Source: Lachnospiraceae bacterium (GTDB taxonomy: Bacteria; Bacillota; Clostridia; Lachnospirales; Lachnospiraceae). From it: a stretch of 64,000 nt of DNA. This document shows, piece by piece, positions 41,043-50,205 of this stretch (positions within the stretch are counted from its first letter, which is position 1; each line of letters starts with the position of its first letter). Below the pieces are notes generated by a model. That model made no database searches. It had not been told where the DNA came from and saw only the letters and a list, made by a program, of their open reading frames with translations. A program made the translations under genes and the position numbers. The DNA lies in assembly GCA_030527645.1 (NCBI GenBank), contig JAUNAJ010000015.1:1-64000 (forward strand). The letters run 5' to 3'.

Positions 41043-43532
41043 ATGAAAACGCAGCTGTTGAATGGCCTGTGGGCTATGAAGAATGAAGCCGGAGACCGTA
41101 CCGACGGTCAGATTCCGGGATCGGTATATTCCTTCTATCTGGATGCAGGGAAGATGGAGGATCCCTATTACAGGGACAATGAGTTTGCAGCATTGGAGCT
41201 GGTGAAGCAGGATTACAGCTTTTCCAGATTCTTTGATGCAGATCTGAGCATCCTCGGGTCCGAAAACCAGCACCTCCGATTTGACGGAGTGGATACAATC
41301 TCAGAAATATTTCTGAATGGAGTCAGCATCGGCAGTACGGACAATATGTTCTGCGCCTACGAGTTTGATGTAAAAGGCGTATTAAAGGAAACAGGAAATT
41401 TTCTGGAGGTCTGCATTCAATCGCCGACGGCCTATATTGCGATGATGGATGCAAAGGATCATATCGGAGGTTCCGAGGAGTCCATGCGAGGCTTTTCACA
41501 CCTTCGAAAAAGCCACTGTATGTTCGGTTGGGACTGGGGACCGCGGCTTCCTGATGAGGGGATCTGGAAGGATGTAAAGCTGCTGGGCTTTAATAATGAC
41601 CGGATCAGTGATGTGAGAATTCACCAGCATCATATGCTGGCAGACGGATCGGAAGCCCTGGGGGCGAAGGAGCATGCTGCACAGGCCCATGCGGGACAGA
41701 TCCGGGTGGAGCTTACTGTGGATGTGCTCCATGATGGGAAGGAATCGGTGAGGATTCTTCTGGAAGCGCCTGACGGTACAGTCGTTGAACCGAAAAACGG
41801 AGCAGCCTGTGAGGTTCCGTCGCCAAGGCTCTGGTGGCCCAACGGATTGGGGGAGCAGACCCTTTATAAGCTGACTGTGATCCTGGCGGAGGGAACGGAG
41901 GATGAGGAGCGGCAGGTGCGCCTGATCGGTCTTCGCACAGCAGCGGTTCAAAGAAAAAAGGATCAGTGGGGGGAGACCTTTGCCCACGAGGTAAACGGAA
42001 GAAGCTTTTTCGCCATGGGAGCCGACTACATTCCGGAGGACAGCATTTACTCCAGAATGACCAGAGAGCGTACCGAGAAGCTGATGCAGACCTGCCGGGA
42101 TTCCAATTACAATACGATCCGTGTCTGGGGGGGAGGAATCTACCCTGGTGATGATTTCTATGATCTCTGCGACCGGTACGGATTCCTGGTGTGGCAGGAT
42201 CTGATGTTTGCCTGCGCCTACTATCGTCTCACAGACGCATTTGCGGCATCCATTAAAGAAGAGATTCGTCAGAATGTGCGGAGGCTTCGTCATCATGCCA
42301 GTCTCGGACTGTGGTGCGGCAACAATGAGATGGAGTCCTTTACCGTGGACGGCGGCTACGAGTGTGATGACGTGACACGGGCAGATTACCTGATCCAGAA
42401 CGAATATATCATTCCTGAAATCCTGAAGGAGGAGGATCCGGATACCTTCTACTGGCCATCCTCCCCCTCATCCGGCGGAAAGCTGGTTTTCCCCAGTGAT
42501 CCTGACAGAGGGGATGTGCACTACTGGGATGTCTGGCATGGAGGAAAGCCTTTTACAGAGTACAGAAAATTCTATTTCCGGTACCTGTCGGAGTACGGCT
42601 TCCAATCCTTCCCGGGGATTGAGACGGTCAGGAGCTTTACGGAACCGGAGGACAGGAATATCTTCTCCTATGTGATGGAGATGCATCAGAGAAATGCAGG
42701 CGCCAACGGCAAGATCATGCAGTATCTGTCCCAGACCTACCTGTATCCCGGATCCTTTGAAACTGTTCTGTATGCCTCTCAGCTTCTGCAGGCGGAGGCA
42801 ATCCGTTACGGAGTGGAGCATTTCAGGAGAAACCGCAGGGATGAACGATGCATGGGAGCTGTGTACTGGCAGCTGAATGATATCTGGCCGGTTGCATCCT
42901 GGGCAAGCGTAGATTACTATGGAAGATGGAAGGCTCTCCAGTATTATGCTGCAAGATTCTTCTCTCCGGTCATGATCTCCTGTGAGGAGCAGGGCATGGT
43001 ATCCTCGGGAAGAACCTGCATCTCTGATCCCTCCCTTCCGCCGGTGAGAAAAAGTGCCCGCCTGAATGTGACCAATGAAACCTGGGAGCCGGTCACAGGC
43101 TCTGTACGATGGGAACTGAGAAATGCTGACAGCGAACTCCTTCGGCAGGGGGATGCTGAGGTGACTGTGGATCCATTCTCTTCGCTGTGGCTTCCGGAGA
43201 TGGATCTTGCTGACATCAATGAAAGGCAGGTGCATCTGCATTACGGCTTCTTCACCAATAACGCAGAAATCAGCAGCGGCTCCGTTCTGTTTATCGCACC
43301 GAAGCATTACTGCTTTGCCGATCCGAAGCTGACGGTGAAGGTTCTGGAGGACGGAAGGACGCTTGAGATCACAGCCCATGCCTATGCAAAATCAGTGGAG
43401 GTCTATTCAGAAAGCGGCTATATCCGCACCGGTGACAATTACTGGGATATGGAAGCAGGCACCAGGAGGATAGAGCTTCTGGAAGGAGAGGCCAGGGATC
43501 TGAGGGTGCGAAGTGTTTTCGATATTCGATAA
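41043..43532 (+). CDS. Glycoside hydrolase family 2 beta-mannosidase
   Basis: Removes terminal beta-mannose from oligosaccharides. The 829-residue protein has no signal peptide, so it is intracellular. The N-terminal sugar-binding and Ig-like domains (LRFDGVDTISEIFLNG, SHCMFGWDWGPRLPDEGIWKDV) are followed by the TIM barrel. Acid/base Glu is about E429 in LWCGNNEMESF, and the nucleophile Glu is about E517 in LSEYGFQSFPG. YWQLNDIWPVASWASVDYYG is a beta-mannosidase signature that separates it from beta-galactosidases of the family. The start codon ATG 41043 has only a weak GAGAG site. With the adjacent isomerase it would yield mannose and then fructose. Confidence 0.93.
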   Translation: MKTQLLNGLWAMKNEAGDRTDGQIPGSVYSFYLDAGKMEDPYYRDNEFAALELVKQDYSFSRFFDADLSILGSENQHLRFDGVDTISEIFLNGVSIGSTDNMFCAYEFDVKGVLKETGNFLEVCIQSPTAYIAMMDAKDHIGGSEESMRGFSHLRKSHCMFGWDWGPRLPDEGIWKDVKLLGFNNDRISDVRIHQHHMLADGSEALGAKEHAAQAHAGQIRVELTVDVLHDGKESVRILLEAPDGTVVEPKNGAACEVPSPRLWWPNGLGEQTLYKLTVILAEGTEDEERQVRLIGLRTAAVQRKKDQWGETFAHEVNGRSFFAMGADYIPEDSIYSRMTRERTEKLMQTCRDSNYNTIRVWGGGIYPGDDFYDLCDRYGFLVWQDLMFACAYYRLTDAFAASIKEEIRQNVRRLRHHASLGLWCGNNEMESFTVDGGYECDDVTRADYLIQNEYIIPEILKEEDPDTFYWPSSPSSGGKLVFPSDPDRGDVHYWDVWHGGKPFTEYRKFYFRYLSEYGFQSFPGIETVRSFTEPEDRNIFSYVMEMHQRNAGANGKIMQYLSQTYLYPGSFETVLYASQLLQAEAIRYGVEHFRRNRRDERCMGAVYWQLNDIWPVASWASVDYYGRWKALQYYAARFFSPVMISCEEQGMVSSGRTCISDPSLPPVRKSARLNVTNETWEPVTGSVRWELRNADSELLRQGDAEVTVDPFSSLWLPEMDLADINERQVHLHYGFFTNNAEISSGSVLFIAPKHYCFADPKLTVKVLEDGRTLEITAHAYAKSVEVYSESGYIRTGDNYWDMEAGTRRIELLEGEARDLRVRSVFDIR

Positions 43533-43687
43533 CCGCGTGAGTTCAGACCGACCCTGCGAGACCTGATGCGGGATGCTTAAGCTTACGCAAGCCGGCAGCT
43601 GATCCGGCGGGAAATGATCTGCGGTTCGCGGGGTGAGCTGTAACGGAAATGATCTGACCGTAAAAATACAGAATGGGAGAAAGAACG
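43533..43687. other. Intra-operon gap
   Basis: A 155-bp gap between the mannosidase and isomerase genes with no reading frame. It contains CTGCGAGACCT, shared in reverse with 16380-16390, and short GC-rich inverted segments (GCCGG/CCGGC). No terminator with a T-tract is seen. Confidence 0.35.
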
Positions 43688-44944
43688 ATGGCTGATAAAT
43701 ATAAGATTGGTACAAGAGAAAACCGGGAATTTCTGGAGCAAACGCTGGAGAATCTTCTGCAGTTCGGTCACCGGTTCCCGTCGCCCGGCGGCGGTTCCTA
43801 CTGGCTGGGGGATGATGGAACGCCCTGGAAGGACAGACCGAGGGAAACCTGGATCACATCCAGAATGACTCACGTGTATTCCATCGGTGCATTTCTTGGA
43901 CATAAGGGAAGTGAAGAACTGGTGGACGCGGGACTGAAGGGGCTTCAGGGAGAACTGCGGGACCGTAAAAACGGAGGCTGGTATTCCGGAATCACTTCGG
44001 AGGGCGAGTTCCTGCCCCTGAAGCAGTGCTATGCCCATGCCTTTGTGATCCTGGCATCCACAAGTGCATATCTGCTTGGACGACCGGGGGCAGAGGAGCT
44101 GATGCGGGAGGCGGCTGATTTCTTTCTTTCCAGATTCTGGGACGAGGACAGAGGGCTGACCTTTGATACCTGGAATACAGAATTCACAGAGCTGGACAGC
44201 TACAGAGGCATCAATGCCAATATGCATACCGTAGAGGCTTTTCTGGCACTTGCCGATGCGGCAGATGATGAGATCTGGCGGCAGAGAGCCGGCAGGATCA
44301 TCGATCATGTAAGAGGCTGGGCAGAAGAAAACAGCTGGAGGATTCCGGAGCATTTCACCAGTGAGTGGGTGCCGGATCTGGAGTGCAATAAAGACCGCCC
44401 TGCGGATCCCTTCAAGCCATACGGCGCTACTCCGGGACATGGTATAGAATGGGCAAGGCTGATCACACAGTATGCCTTATCCGCATATCCGGGAGATCAG
44501 GCGCAGATAGTCTCAGAGCAAGCGGCCCCGTATATTGCAGATGCAGAAAAGCTGTACAGAAGAGCTGTCAGCGACGCATGGAACGCAGACGGTGCTCCCG
44601 GCATTGTATATACCACAGACTGGGAAGGGCAGCCGGTGGTGCATGACCGCATGCACTGGACACTGGCGGAGGCCATTAACACCAGTGCAGTTCTGTATCA
44701 TGTGACCAAAGAGACGGACTATGCTGAGGATTATGCAGGCTTCCTTGGGTATCTGGATGAAACAGTGATGGATCATGAGAACGGATCCTGGTTCCATCAG
44801 CTGGACAGCAGGAATCAGCTTCTGGACACAGTCTGGCCCGGAAAATCCGATCTTTACCATGCGGTACAGTCCATGCTGATTCCAAAATATCAGGCGGATA
44901 CTTCAATTGCAAAAGCAGTGAAGAACAGACTTTTTCTCGAGTGA
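43688..44944 (+). CDS. AGE-family sugar isomerase, probable mannose isomerase
   Basis: A 418-residue (alpha/alpha)6-barrel enzyme of the N-acylglucosamine 2-epimerase superfamily. Typical segments are WITSRMTHVYSIGAFLG, LKQCYAHAFVILAST, GINANMHTVEAFLALADA, PGHGIEWARL and LYHAVQSMLIPKY. The conserved His in the HVYS, HAF, NMH and PGH positions line the active site in this family. The pattern is closest to YihS/mannose-isomerase types. After a beta-mannosidase, conversion of free mannose to fructose is the likely role. ATG 43688 follows GGGAGAAAG. Confidence 0.88.
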   Translation: MADKYKIGTRENREFLEQTLENLLQFGHRFPSPGGGSYWLGDDGTPWKDRPRETWITSRMTHVYSIGAFLGHKGSEELVDAGLKGLQGELRDRKNGGWYSGITSEGEFLPLKQCYAHAFVILASTSAYLLGRPGAEELMREAADFFLSRFWDEDRGLTFDTWNTEFTELDSYRGINANMHTVEAFLALADAADDEIWRQRAGRIIDHVRGWAEENSWRIPEHFTSEWVPDLECNKDRPADPFKPYGATPGHGIEWARLITQYALSAYPGDQAQIVSEQAAPYIADAEKLYRRAVSDAWNADGAPGIVYTTDWEGQPVVHDRMHWTLAEAINTSAVLYHVTKETDYAEDYAGFLGYLDETVMDHENGSWFHQLDSRNQLLDTVWPGKSDLYHAVQSMLIPKYQADTSIAKAVKNRLFLE

Positions 44945-44972
44945 GAAAATACTACGTAACGTGAACAACAAG

Positions 44973-45019
44973 ACAGGGGACGCTGGCGTTCGATTTTATC
45001 GAACGCCAGCGTCCCCTGT
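44973..45019. repeat. REP-like long hairpin H4
   Basis: A 22-bp perfect inverted repeat with a 3-nt loop. The arm starts ACAGGGGACGCTGGCG. It lies between the convergent isomerase and XRE genes and could terminate both, though only a short TTTT follows on the plus strand. Confidence 0.8.
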
Positions 45020-45051
45020 TTTGGACCATCACCACCGTCCCTCCGTTCCGT

Positions 45052-45543
45052 TTACTGCTGTCCGTTTTCCGCAGATTCCTTCAGCTCCTGCTTTTCCAGC
45101 CAGAAGGAAAGGGCCGATGCGCAGCTGGAGAGCTTCTGCAGCTCCTGCCGGATGCGGTCAAAATCATCCTTCTCATCATCGGAGATCAGACCATCTACCG
45201 TGATCTCCACCAAACGGTTCTTTTCGTTGCCCAGAGCGGTAATTCCTGCAAGCAGCTCCAGCACAATGGCGGAAAGCTCCTTCTGCTTCAGCTCCGGTAC
45301 ATATTTTCTGCCGATGGGGCAGGTGTTGGAGCAGTAATAGTTGGAAAGCTCCGGCACGTGATAGGCCTTCGCCATGGCAAGAATTTCCTCCGGATGCGGA
45401 AGAGATCGCTCGCTCTCAATCTTTTCAATGCGGTCTGCAGAGATGAAATCCATTCGTTCGCTGGCCTTATCCCTGGTCAGAGACAGCGCTTCCCTGCACT
45501 GCTGGTAGACCGTCTTATTCTCTCTGACAGATCTTTTTCCCAT
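45052..45543 (-). CDS. XRE-family helix-turn-helix regulator
   Basis: A 163-residue DNA-binding protein. The N-terminal HTH covers about residues 10-60 (VYQQCREALSLTRDKASERM, ISADRIEKIESERSLPHPEE). A short Cys segment follows (NYYCSNTCPIGRKYVPEL), then a helical C-terminal half of about 90 residues, likely for oligomerisation. AGGAGGTATTACA precedes the ATG. An 18-bp palindrome lies between its -10 box and start codon, consistent with autoregulation. Target genes are unknown. Confidence 0.88.
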   Translation of the reverse strand: MGKRSVRENKTVYQQCREALSLTRDKASERMDFISADRIEKIESERSLPHPEEILAMAKAYHVPELSNYYCSNTCPIGRKYVPELKQKELSAIVLELLAGITALGNEKNRLVEITVDGLISDDEKDDFDRIRQELQKLSSCASALSFWLEKQELKESAENGQQ

Positions 45544-45596
45544 TGTAATACCTCCTGTCGGCTGCCGAGCGAAAAGCCGGCTGCCTTTTTCCGTCT

Positions 45597-45614
45597 GGTT
45601 ACTGTATGGTAACC
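45597..45614. promoter_or_regulatory. Operator-like palindrome of the XRE gene
   Basis: GGTTAC-TGTATG-GTAACC. On the minus strand a promoter TTGCTA (45653-45658), 17-bp spacer, TATGAT (45630-45635) lies just upstream, placing the palindrome near +16 to +33. Confidence 0.55.
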
Positions 45615-45790
45615 GTTTTTTCTCCTAACATCATAATAGAAAACAGCAGGAATAGCAACCATAATAGATTTGTGCTACACTGGAACGGAATACAGAGGGA
45701 AAAGTCAATTGCAGGAACTGCATGTACGGAGCAGAGTCCCTCATCAAAAATAACGGACAGGTATTGTATTGAGTAAACAAGGAGAATGCC

Positions 45791-46375
45791 ATGGGCAGAA
45801 TCTATTATCTTATGGGAAAAAGCGCTTCGGGAAAGGACAGGATCTATTCTGAGCTTCTCGGAAATCCGACTCTTTCTCTGAAACCCCTGGTGCTGTATAC
45901 CACGAGACCCATACGAACCGGGGAAGTGAACGGACAGAATTATTTTTTTACCGATGAGGAAAAGCTGAAGGAGCTGCGGAAGCAGGGCAGGGTCATTGAG
46001 GAGCGCTGCTATCAGACCGTACATGGCCCCTGGTATTATTTTACGGCGGATGACGGACAGTTCGATACAGAAGAGGATCTTCTGGGGATCGGCACATTGG
46101 AATCCTACGGAAATCTGCGGGCATATTTCGGATCGGATCGGATCGTGCCCCTGTTGATCGATGTGGAGGACGGCATCCGGCTGAAGAGGGCCATCGCCCG
46201 GGAAGAACAGCAGGAGGAGCCGAAATACAAGGAGCTCTGCCGCCGTTTCCTTGCGGACAGTGAGGATTTCAGTGAGGAACGGATTCGGGAGCTGGGAATT
46301 GCAGACAGGATCACCAACAACGGAACCCTGGAGGAGGGGCTGGAGAAGGTGATCGCAGTGATGAGGAAGTTGTAA
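45791..46375 (+). CDS. Guanylate kinase-like protein
   Basis: A 194-residue P-loop protein of the guanylate kinase fold. The N-terminus is YYLMGKSASGKDRIYSELL, where the usual Ser/Thr after the P-loop lysine is Asp. The GMP-binding region is LVLYTTRPIRTGEVNGQNYFF, close to the TTR(P)xR..E.xG.(D/N)Y pattern of Gmk. It lies upstream of holB, where many Firmicutes have tmk. It may be a guanylate kinase variant or a kinase with another role; the Asp makes catalysis uncertain. Confidence 0.82.
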   Translation: MGRIYYLMGKSASGKDRIYSELLGNPTLSLKPLVLYTTRPIRTGEVNGQNYFFTDEEKLKELRKQGRVIEERCYQTVHGPWYYFTADDGQFDTEEDLLGIGTLESYGNLRAYFGSDRIVPLLIDVEDGIRLKRAIAREEQQEEPKYKELCRRFLADSEDFSEERIRELGIADRITNNGTLEEGLEKVIAVMRKL

Positions 46376-46415
46376 CAGCTGCTCGATGCATTCATATCCA
46401 GACCGTCGCGGACGG

Positions 46416-46444
46416 TTCACAAATCCATCTGAATGTGCTATACT
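46416..46444 (+). promoter_or_regulatory. Promoter of the holB gene cluster
   Basis: TTCACA, 17-bp spacer, TATACT. A small hairpin ACCGT/GACGGT overlaps its upstream edge. Confidence 0.6.
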
Positions 46445-46504
46445 GACTCTGATTATGATAACACGCTCAGCTTTCGGCAGCAGCCGAAGACAGAAAGGAC
46501 AGGA

Positions 46505-47503
46505 ATGAAGGAGATCAGAGGATTTCAGGACGTGGTGGGACATCGCGATATTATCTCTCATCTGCAGAATGCGATCCGGCTGAACAAGGTTTCTCACGCC
46601 TATATCTTTTGCGGGGAGGAAGGATCCGGAAAAAACATGCTGGCAAGTCTGTTTGCCATGACCCTGCAGTGCAAGGAGGGAGGAACAGAGCCCTGCATGA
46701 ACTGCATTTCATGCAAAAAGGCACTTAGCGGAAACCATCCGGACATCATTCGTATCACCCATGAAAAGCCAAACAGCATCGGTATCGATGACATTCGAAG
46801 CCAGCTGGTAAACGATGTGGCGATCCGACCCTATGAGAGTCCCAGGAAGATCTATATTGTGGATGAGGCGGAAAAGATGACGCCCCAGGCACAGAATGCT
46901 CTTCTGAAGACCATTGAGGAGCCGCCGGCTTATGTATCGATTTTCTTTCTTTCGGACAATCCGGGATTGTTTCTTCCCACAATTACGTCCCGCTGTGTCA
47001 TGCTGAAGCTGAAGCCGGTGTCAGATCAGGCGGTAAAAGAATACCTGGTAAGAGAACTGCAGGTCCCGGATTATCAGGCCGAGGTACAGGCTTCTTTTGC
47101 CAGAGGAATAATAGGGAGGGCGATCAAGATGGCAGAATCTCAGGAATTCAATGAAGTAACGCAGAATGCGCTGCAGCTTTTAAAGCAGTCTAAAAATATG
47201 GAAGTCTATGAGCTGGTTGATGCGATCAAAAGCATGACTGCTGAAAAACAGAATGTGTACCAGTATCTGGAACTGTTCACCATGTGGTTCCGGGATGTTC
47301 TGTTGTTCAAAGCCACCAAGGAAGTAGACGATCTGATCTTCAAATCAGAATTCAATTACATCAAAGAGCGTGCGGCTGTCAGCTCCTATCGCGGGCTGGA
47401 AGCGATCCTGGAGGCAATCCGCGTTGCCGAGACACGTCTGCATGCGAATGTAAATTATGATCTGACAATGGAACTGCTGTTCCTGACGATCAGAGAAAAT
47501 TGA
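46505..47503 (+). CDS. holB: DNA polymerase III delta' subunit
   Basis: Clamp-loader AAA+ subunit of 332 residues. It starts MKEIRGFQDVVGHRDIISHLQNAI. P-loop-like FCGEEGSGKNMLA, a zinc-type cluster (CKEGGTEPCMNCISC), IYIVDEAEKMTPQAQNALLKTIEEPP and the SRC motif in TSRCVML follow. The ATG at 46505 has AAAGGACAGG; an in-frame upstream extension overlaps the promoter. It is followed by ricT, trmN6-like and rsmI, as in Bacillus. Confidence 0.93.
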   Translation: MKEIRGFQDVVGHRDIISHLQNAIRLNKVSHAYIFCGEEGSGKNMLASLFAMTLQCKEGGTEPCMNCISCKKALSGNHPDIIRITHEKPNSIGIDDIRSQLVNDVAIRPYESPRKIYIVDEAEKMTPQAQNALLKTIEEPPAYVSIFFLSDNPGLFLPTITSRCVMLKLKPVSDQAVKEYLVRELQVPDYQAEVQASFARGIIGRAIKMAESQEFNEVTQNALQLLKQSKNMEVYELVDAIKSMTAEKQNVYQYLELFTMWFRDVLLFKATKEVDDLIFKSEFNYIKERAAVSSYRGLEAILEAIRVAETRLHANVNYDLTMELLFLTIREN

Positions 47504-47599
47504 TGGGACAGTTCGCTCTGTGAACTGTTACAGACCGGCAGTTGTTCCGGATTCGGCAGCGGCTGTGAAAATATTAAACAGAAAGACTGGATAATAGCA

Positions 47600-48496
47600 A
47601 TGGTAAAAGTAATCGGTGTGAGATTTCGGAACGTTGGTAAGATCTATTACTTTGATCCGAAATCTCTGAATCTCCGCTCCGGAGATCACGTGATCGTGGA
47701 AACCGCGAGAGGAGTGGAATTTGGAACTGTAGTACTTGCTCCCCGGGAGGTGGAGGATGACAAGGTGGTTTCTCCTCTGAAGGAGGTGATCCGGGCTGCA
47801 AATCAGAAGGATCTGCTTCGGGAGGAGACCAACAGAAGAAAAGAAAAGGAAGCCTATCAGATCTGTCTGAAAAAGATCCGTGAGCATAATCTTCAGATGA
47901 AGCTGATCGGGGCAGAATATACCTTTGACAACAACAAGGTGCTGTTCTATTTTACAGCAGACGGCCGTGTGGATTTCCGCGAGCTGGTAAAGGATCTGGC
48001 ATCCGTGTTCAAAACAAGGATCGAGCTGCGGCAGATCGGTGTCCGGGATGAAACAAAGATCCTGGGCGGCATCGGCATCTGCGGCCGGCCGCTGTGCTGC
48101 CACACCTATCTTGCGGACTTTGTACCGGTTTCCATCAAGATGGCGAAGGAACAGAACCTTTCGCTGAATCCTACAAAGATCTCCGGCACCTGCGGCAGAC
48201 TGATGTGCTGTCTGAAGAATGAGCAGGAGACCTATGAGTACCTGAACAGGAAGCTTCCGGGAATCGGCGATGTGGTTGTGACTGCAGACGGTCTGAAGGG
48301 AGAGGTCAGCAGTGTGAACGTGCTTCGCCAGCTGGTGAAGGTGCTGGTGGAAACAGGGGACGACAAGGAGATCATGGAATTCCCTGTGGAGGAGCTGAAG
48401 GTAAAGCAGCGTCACAGAAAAGGGAAAGACAGAGATAAACAGGACAAGAATCTTTCGAAGGAAGAGCAGAAAGAACTGAAAAAAATCCAGAAATAA
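47600..48496 (+). CDS. ricT: PSP1-domain protein RicT (YaaT)
   Basis: Part of the RicAFT (Y) complex that in Bacillus stimulates RNase Y-dependent mRNA processing and influences development. The 298-residue protein has the PSP1 domain (KIYYFDPKSL...GDHVIVETARGVEFG). The cysteine-rich GGIGICGRPLCCHTYL and ISGTCGRLMCCLKNE are known to bind an Fe-S cluster in RicT. The C-terminus is a Lys-rich tail. The conserved position after holB supports the call. Confidence 0.93.
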   Translation: MVKVIGVRFRNVGKIYYFDPKSLNLRSGDHVIVETARGVEFGTVVLAPREVEDDKVVSPLKEVIRAANQKDLLREETNRRKEKEAYQICLKKIREHNLQMKLIGAEYTFDNNKVLFYFTADGRVDFRELVKDLASVFKTRIELRQIGVRDETKILGGIGICGRPLCCHTYLADFVPVSIKMAKEQNLSLNPTKISGTCGRLMCCLKNEQETYEYLNRKLPGIGDVVVTADGLKGEVSSVNVLRQLVKVLVETGDDKEIMEFPVEELKVKQRHRKGKDRDKQDKNLSKEEQKELKKIQK

Positions 48497-48510
48497 CAGG
48501 AGGATGTACT

Positions 48511-49257
48511 ATGCCTGCAGAAATTCGTCAGGGAGAACAGCTGGATGATCTTCAGAACGGATACCATATCATTCAGGCAGAGGGAGCATTTCGCTACGGC
48601 ATTGACGCAGTGCTGCTGTCCGGCTTCGCAAGGGTGAAGCCGGGGGAGCGGGTACTGGATCTGGGAACCGGAACCGGGATCATTCCGATCCTTTTGAGTG
48701 CAAAGACGGAGGGCCGGTCCTTTACCGGACTGGAGATCCAGGAAAAAAGCGCAGATATGGCGAGGCGCAGTGTGGCATACAACCATCTGGAGGACAGGAT
48801 ACAGATCGTGACAGGAGATATCAAAGAGGCCGCTGCAGTGTTTGCTCCGGCTTCTTTTGATGTGGTGGTGAGCAATCCGCCCTATATGACCGGAAAGCAC
48901 GGACTGGTAAATCCTGAAGAGGCAAAGGCCATTGCGCGGCATGAGATCCTGTGTACACTGGAGGATGTGATTTCCCAGGCTTCCAGGGTGCTGACAGCGA
49001 AAGGACGCCTGTATATGGTGCATCGCCCCTTCCGCCTGGCAGAGATCATGCGGCTGATGATGAAGTATCAGCTGGAGCCCAAGCGTATGCAGCTGGTGCA
49101 TCCCTACATTGACAGGGAACCCAACATTGTGCTCCTGGAAGCCTGTAAAAACGGAAGACCCCGGATCACGGTGGAAAAGCCGCTGATCGTCTATGAAAAG
49201 CCCGGTGTCTATACAAGGGATGTGTTGGACTATTACGGGGACGGAAGAGATCACTGA
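48511..49257 (+). CDS. tRNA1(Val) A37 N6-methyltransferase-like protein
   Basis: SAM-dependent methyltransferase of 248 residues (TrmN6/YabB family). EGAFRYGIDAVLLSGFA is the family start. The SAM loop is VLDLGTGTGIIPIL, and VVSNPPYM is the N6-adenine catalytic motif. It begins 14 bp after ricT with ACAGGAGGATG. Substrate assignment is by family; the RNA target was not tested. Confidence 0.9.
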   Translation: MPAEIRQGEQLDDLQNGYHIIQAEGAFRYGIDAVLLSGFARVKPGERVLDLGTGTGIIPILLSAKTEGRSFTGLEIQEKSADMARRSVAYNHLEDRIQIVTGDIKEAAAVFAPASFDVVVSNPPYMTGKHGLVNPEEAKAIARHEILCTLEDVISQASRVLTAKGRLYMVHRPFRLAEIMRLMMKYQLEPKRMQLVHPYIDREPNIVLLEACKNGRPRITVEKPLIVYEKPGVYTRDVLDYYGDGRDH

Positions 49258-49326
49258 AGCAGCGCTGTGTTCAGAACCCGGGAAGAGAGCGGTGCTTGAA
49301 ATAAATGCTTCAGAATGGAGAAACGT

Positions 49327-50178
49327 ATGAGCGGACAACTATATCTGTGTGCAACACCCATCGGCAATCTGGAAGATATGACCTTTCGGGTGGTGCGGAC
49401 ACTGAAGGAAGTGGATCTGATCGCAGCAGAGGATACACGAAACAGTATTAAGCTGCTGAACCATTTCGATATTCATACACCCATGACCAGTTATCATGAG
49501 TTCAATAAGTTTCCAAAGGGCAGAGAGCTTATTGAGAAAATGCTTTCGGGCATGAAGATTGCCCTGATCACCGATGCCGGAATGCCCGGCATATCGGATC
49601 CCGGCGAGGAACTGGTGGCCATGGCGGTGGAAGCCGGCGTGCCGGTGACTGTGCTGCCGGGACCGGCTGCCTGTGTGACTGCGTTAACCCTGTCCGGTCT
49701 TCCCACCAGAAGATTCGCCTTTGAGGCATTTCTCCCGCGGGATAAGAAGGAAAGAAAAGTAATTCTGGAGGAGCTGAAGACAGAAACCAGGACCATTGTT
49801 CTCTACGAGGCCCCCCACCGTTTGCTGCAGACCCTGTCGGAGCTTCTTGAAACTCTGGGAGGGGAACGAAGGATCACAGTATGCAGAGAGCTGACCAAGC
49901 GCCATGAGACGGCATTTCGGAGCACACTGCAGGAGGCACTGGAGTACTATACGGCCAATGAGCCAAAGGGCGAGTGCGTGCTGGTGGTGGAGGGGAAAAG
50001 CCGGGAGGAGCTGGTGAAGGAAGAGCAGGACAGCTGGCTGTCTATGTCCGTGGAAGAACACATGCAGCATTATGAGTCTCAGGGCATGTCCAATAAAGAG
50101 GCCATGAAGCTGGTTGCAAAGGACCGCGGCGTCACCAAGAGAGATATATACCGGTATCTGGTGGAACAGAAGCAGTGA
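49327..50178 (+). CDS. rsmI: 16S rRNA 2'-O-methyltransferase RsmI
   Basis: Methylates the ribose of C1402 in 16S rRNA. The 283-residue tetrapyrrole-methylase-fold protein has LYLCATPIGNLEDMTFRVV, AEDTRNSIKLL and LITDAGMPGISDPGEELV. The family loop is LPGPAACVTALTLSGLP. The C-terminal HemD-like helical tail ends GVTKRDIYRYLVE. ATG 49327 is preferred to 49315 because GGAG then has normal spacing. Confidence 0.96.
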   Translation: MSGQLYLCATPIGNLEDMTFRVVRTLKEVDLIAAEDTRNSIKLLNHFDIHTPMTSYHEFNKFPKGRELIEKMLSGMKIALITDAGMPGISDPGEELVAMAVEAGVPVTVLPGPAACVTALTLSGLPTRRFAFEAFLPRDKKERKVILEELKTETRTIVLYEAPHRLLQTLSELLETLGGERRITVCRELTKRHETAFRSTLQEALEYYTANEPKGECVLVVEGKSREELVKEEQDSWLSMSVEEHMQHYESQGMSNKEAMKLVAKDRGVTKRDIYRYLVEQKQ

Positions 50179-50205
50179 TAAGGATGTACAAAGAGGAAAT
50201 TAGCT

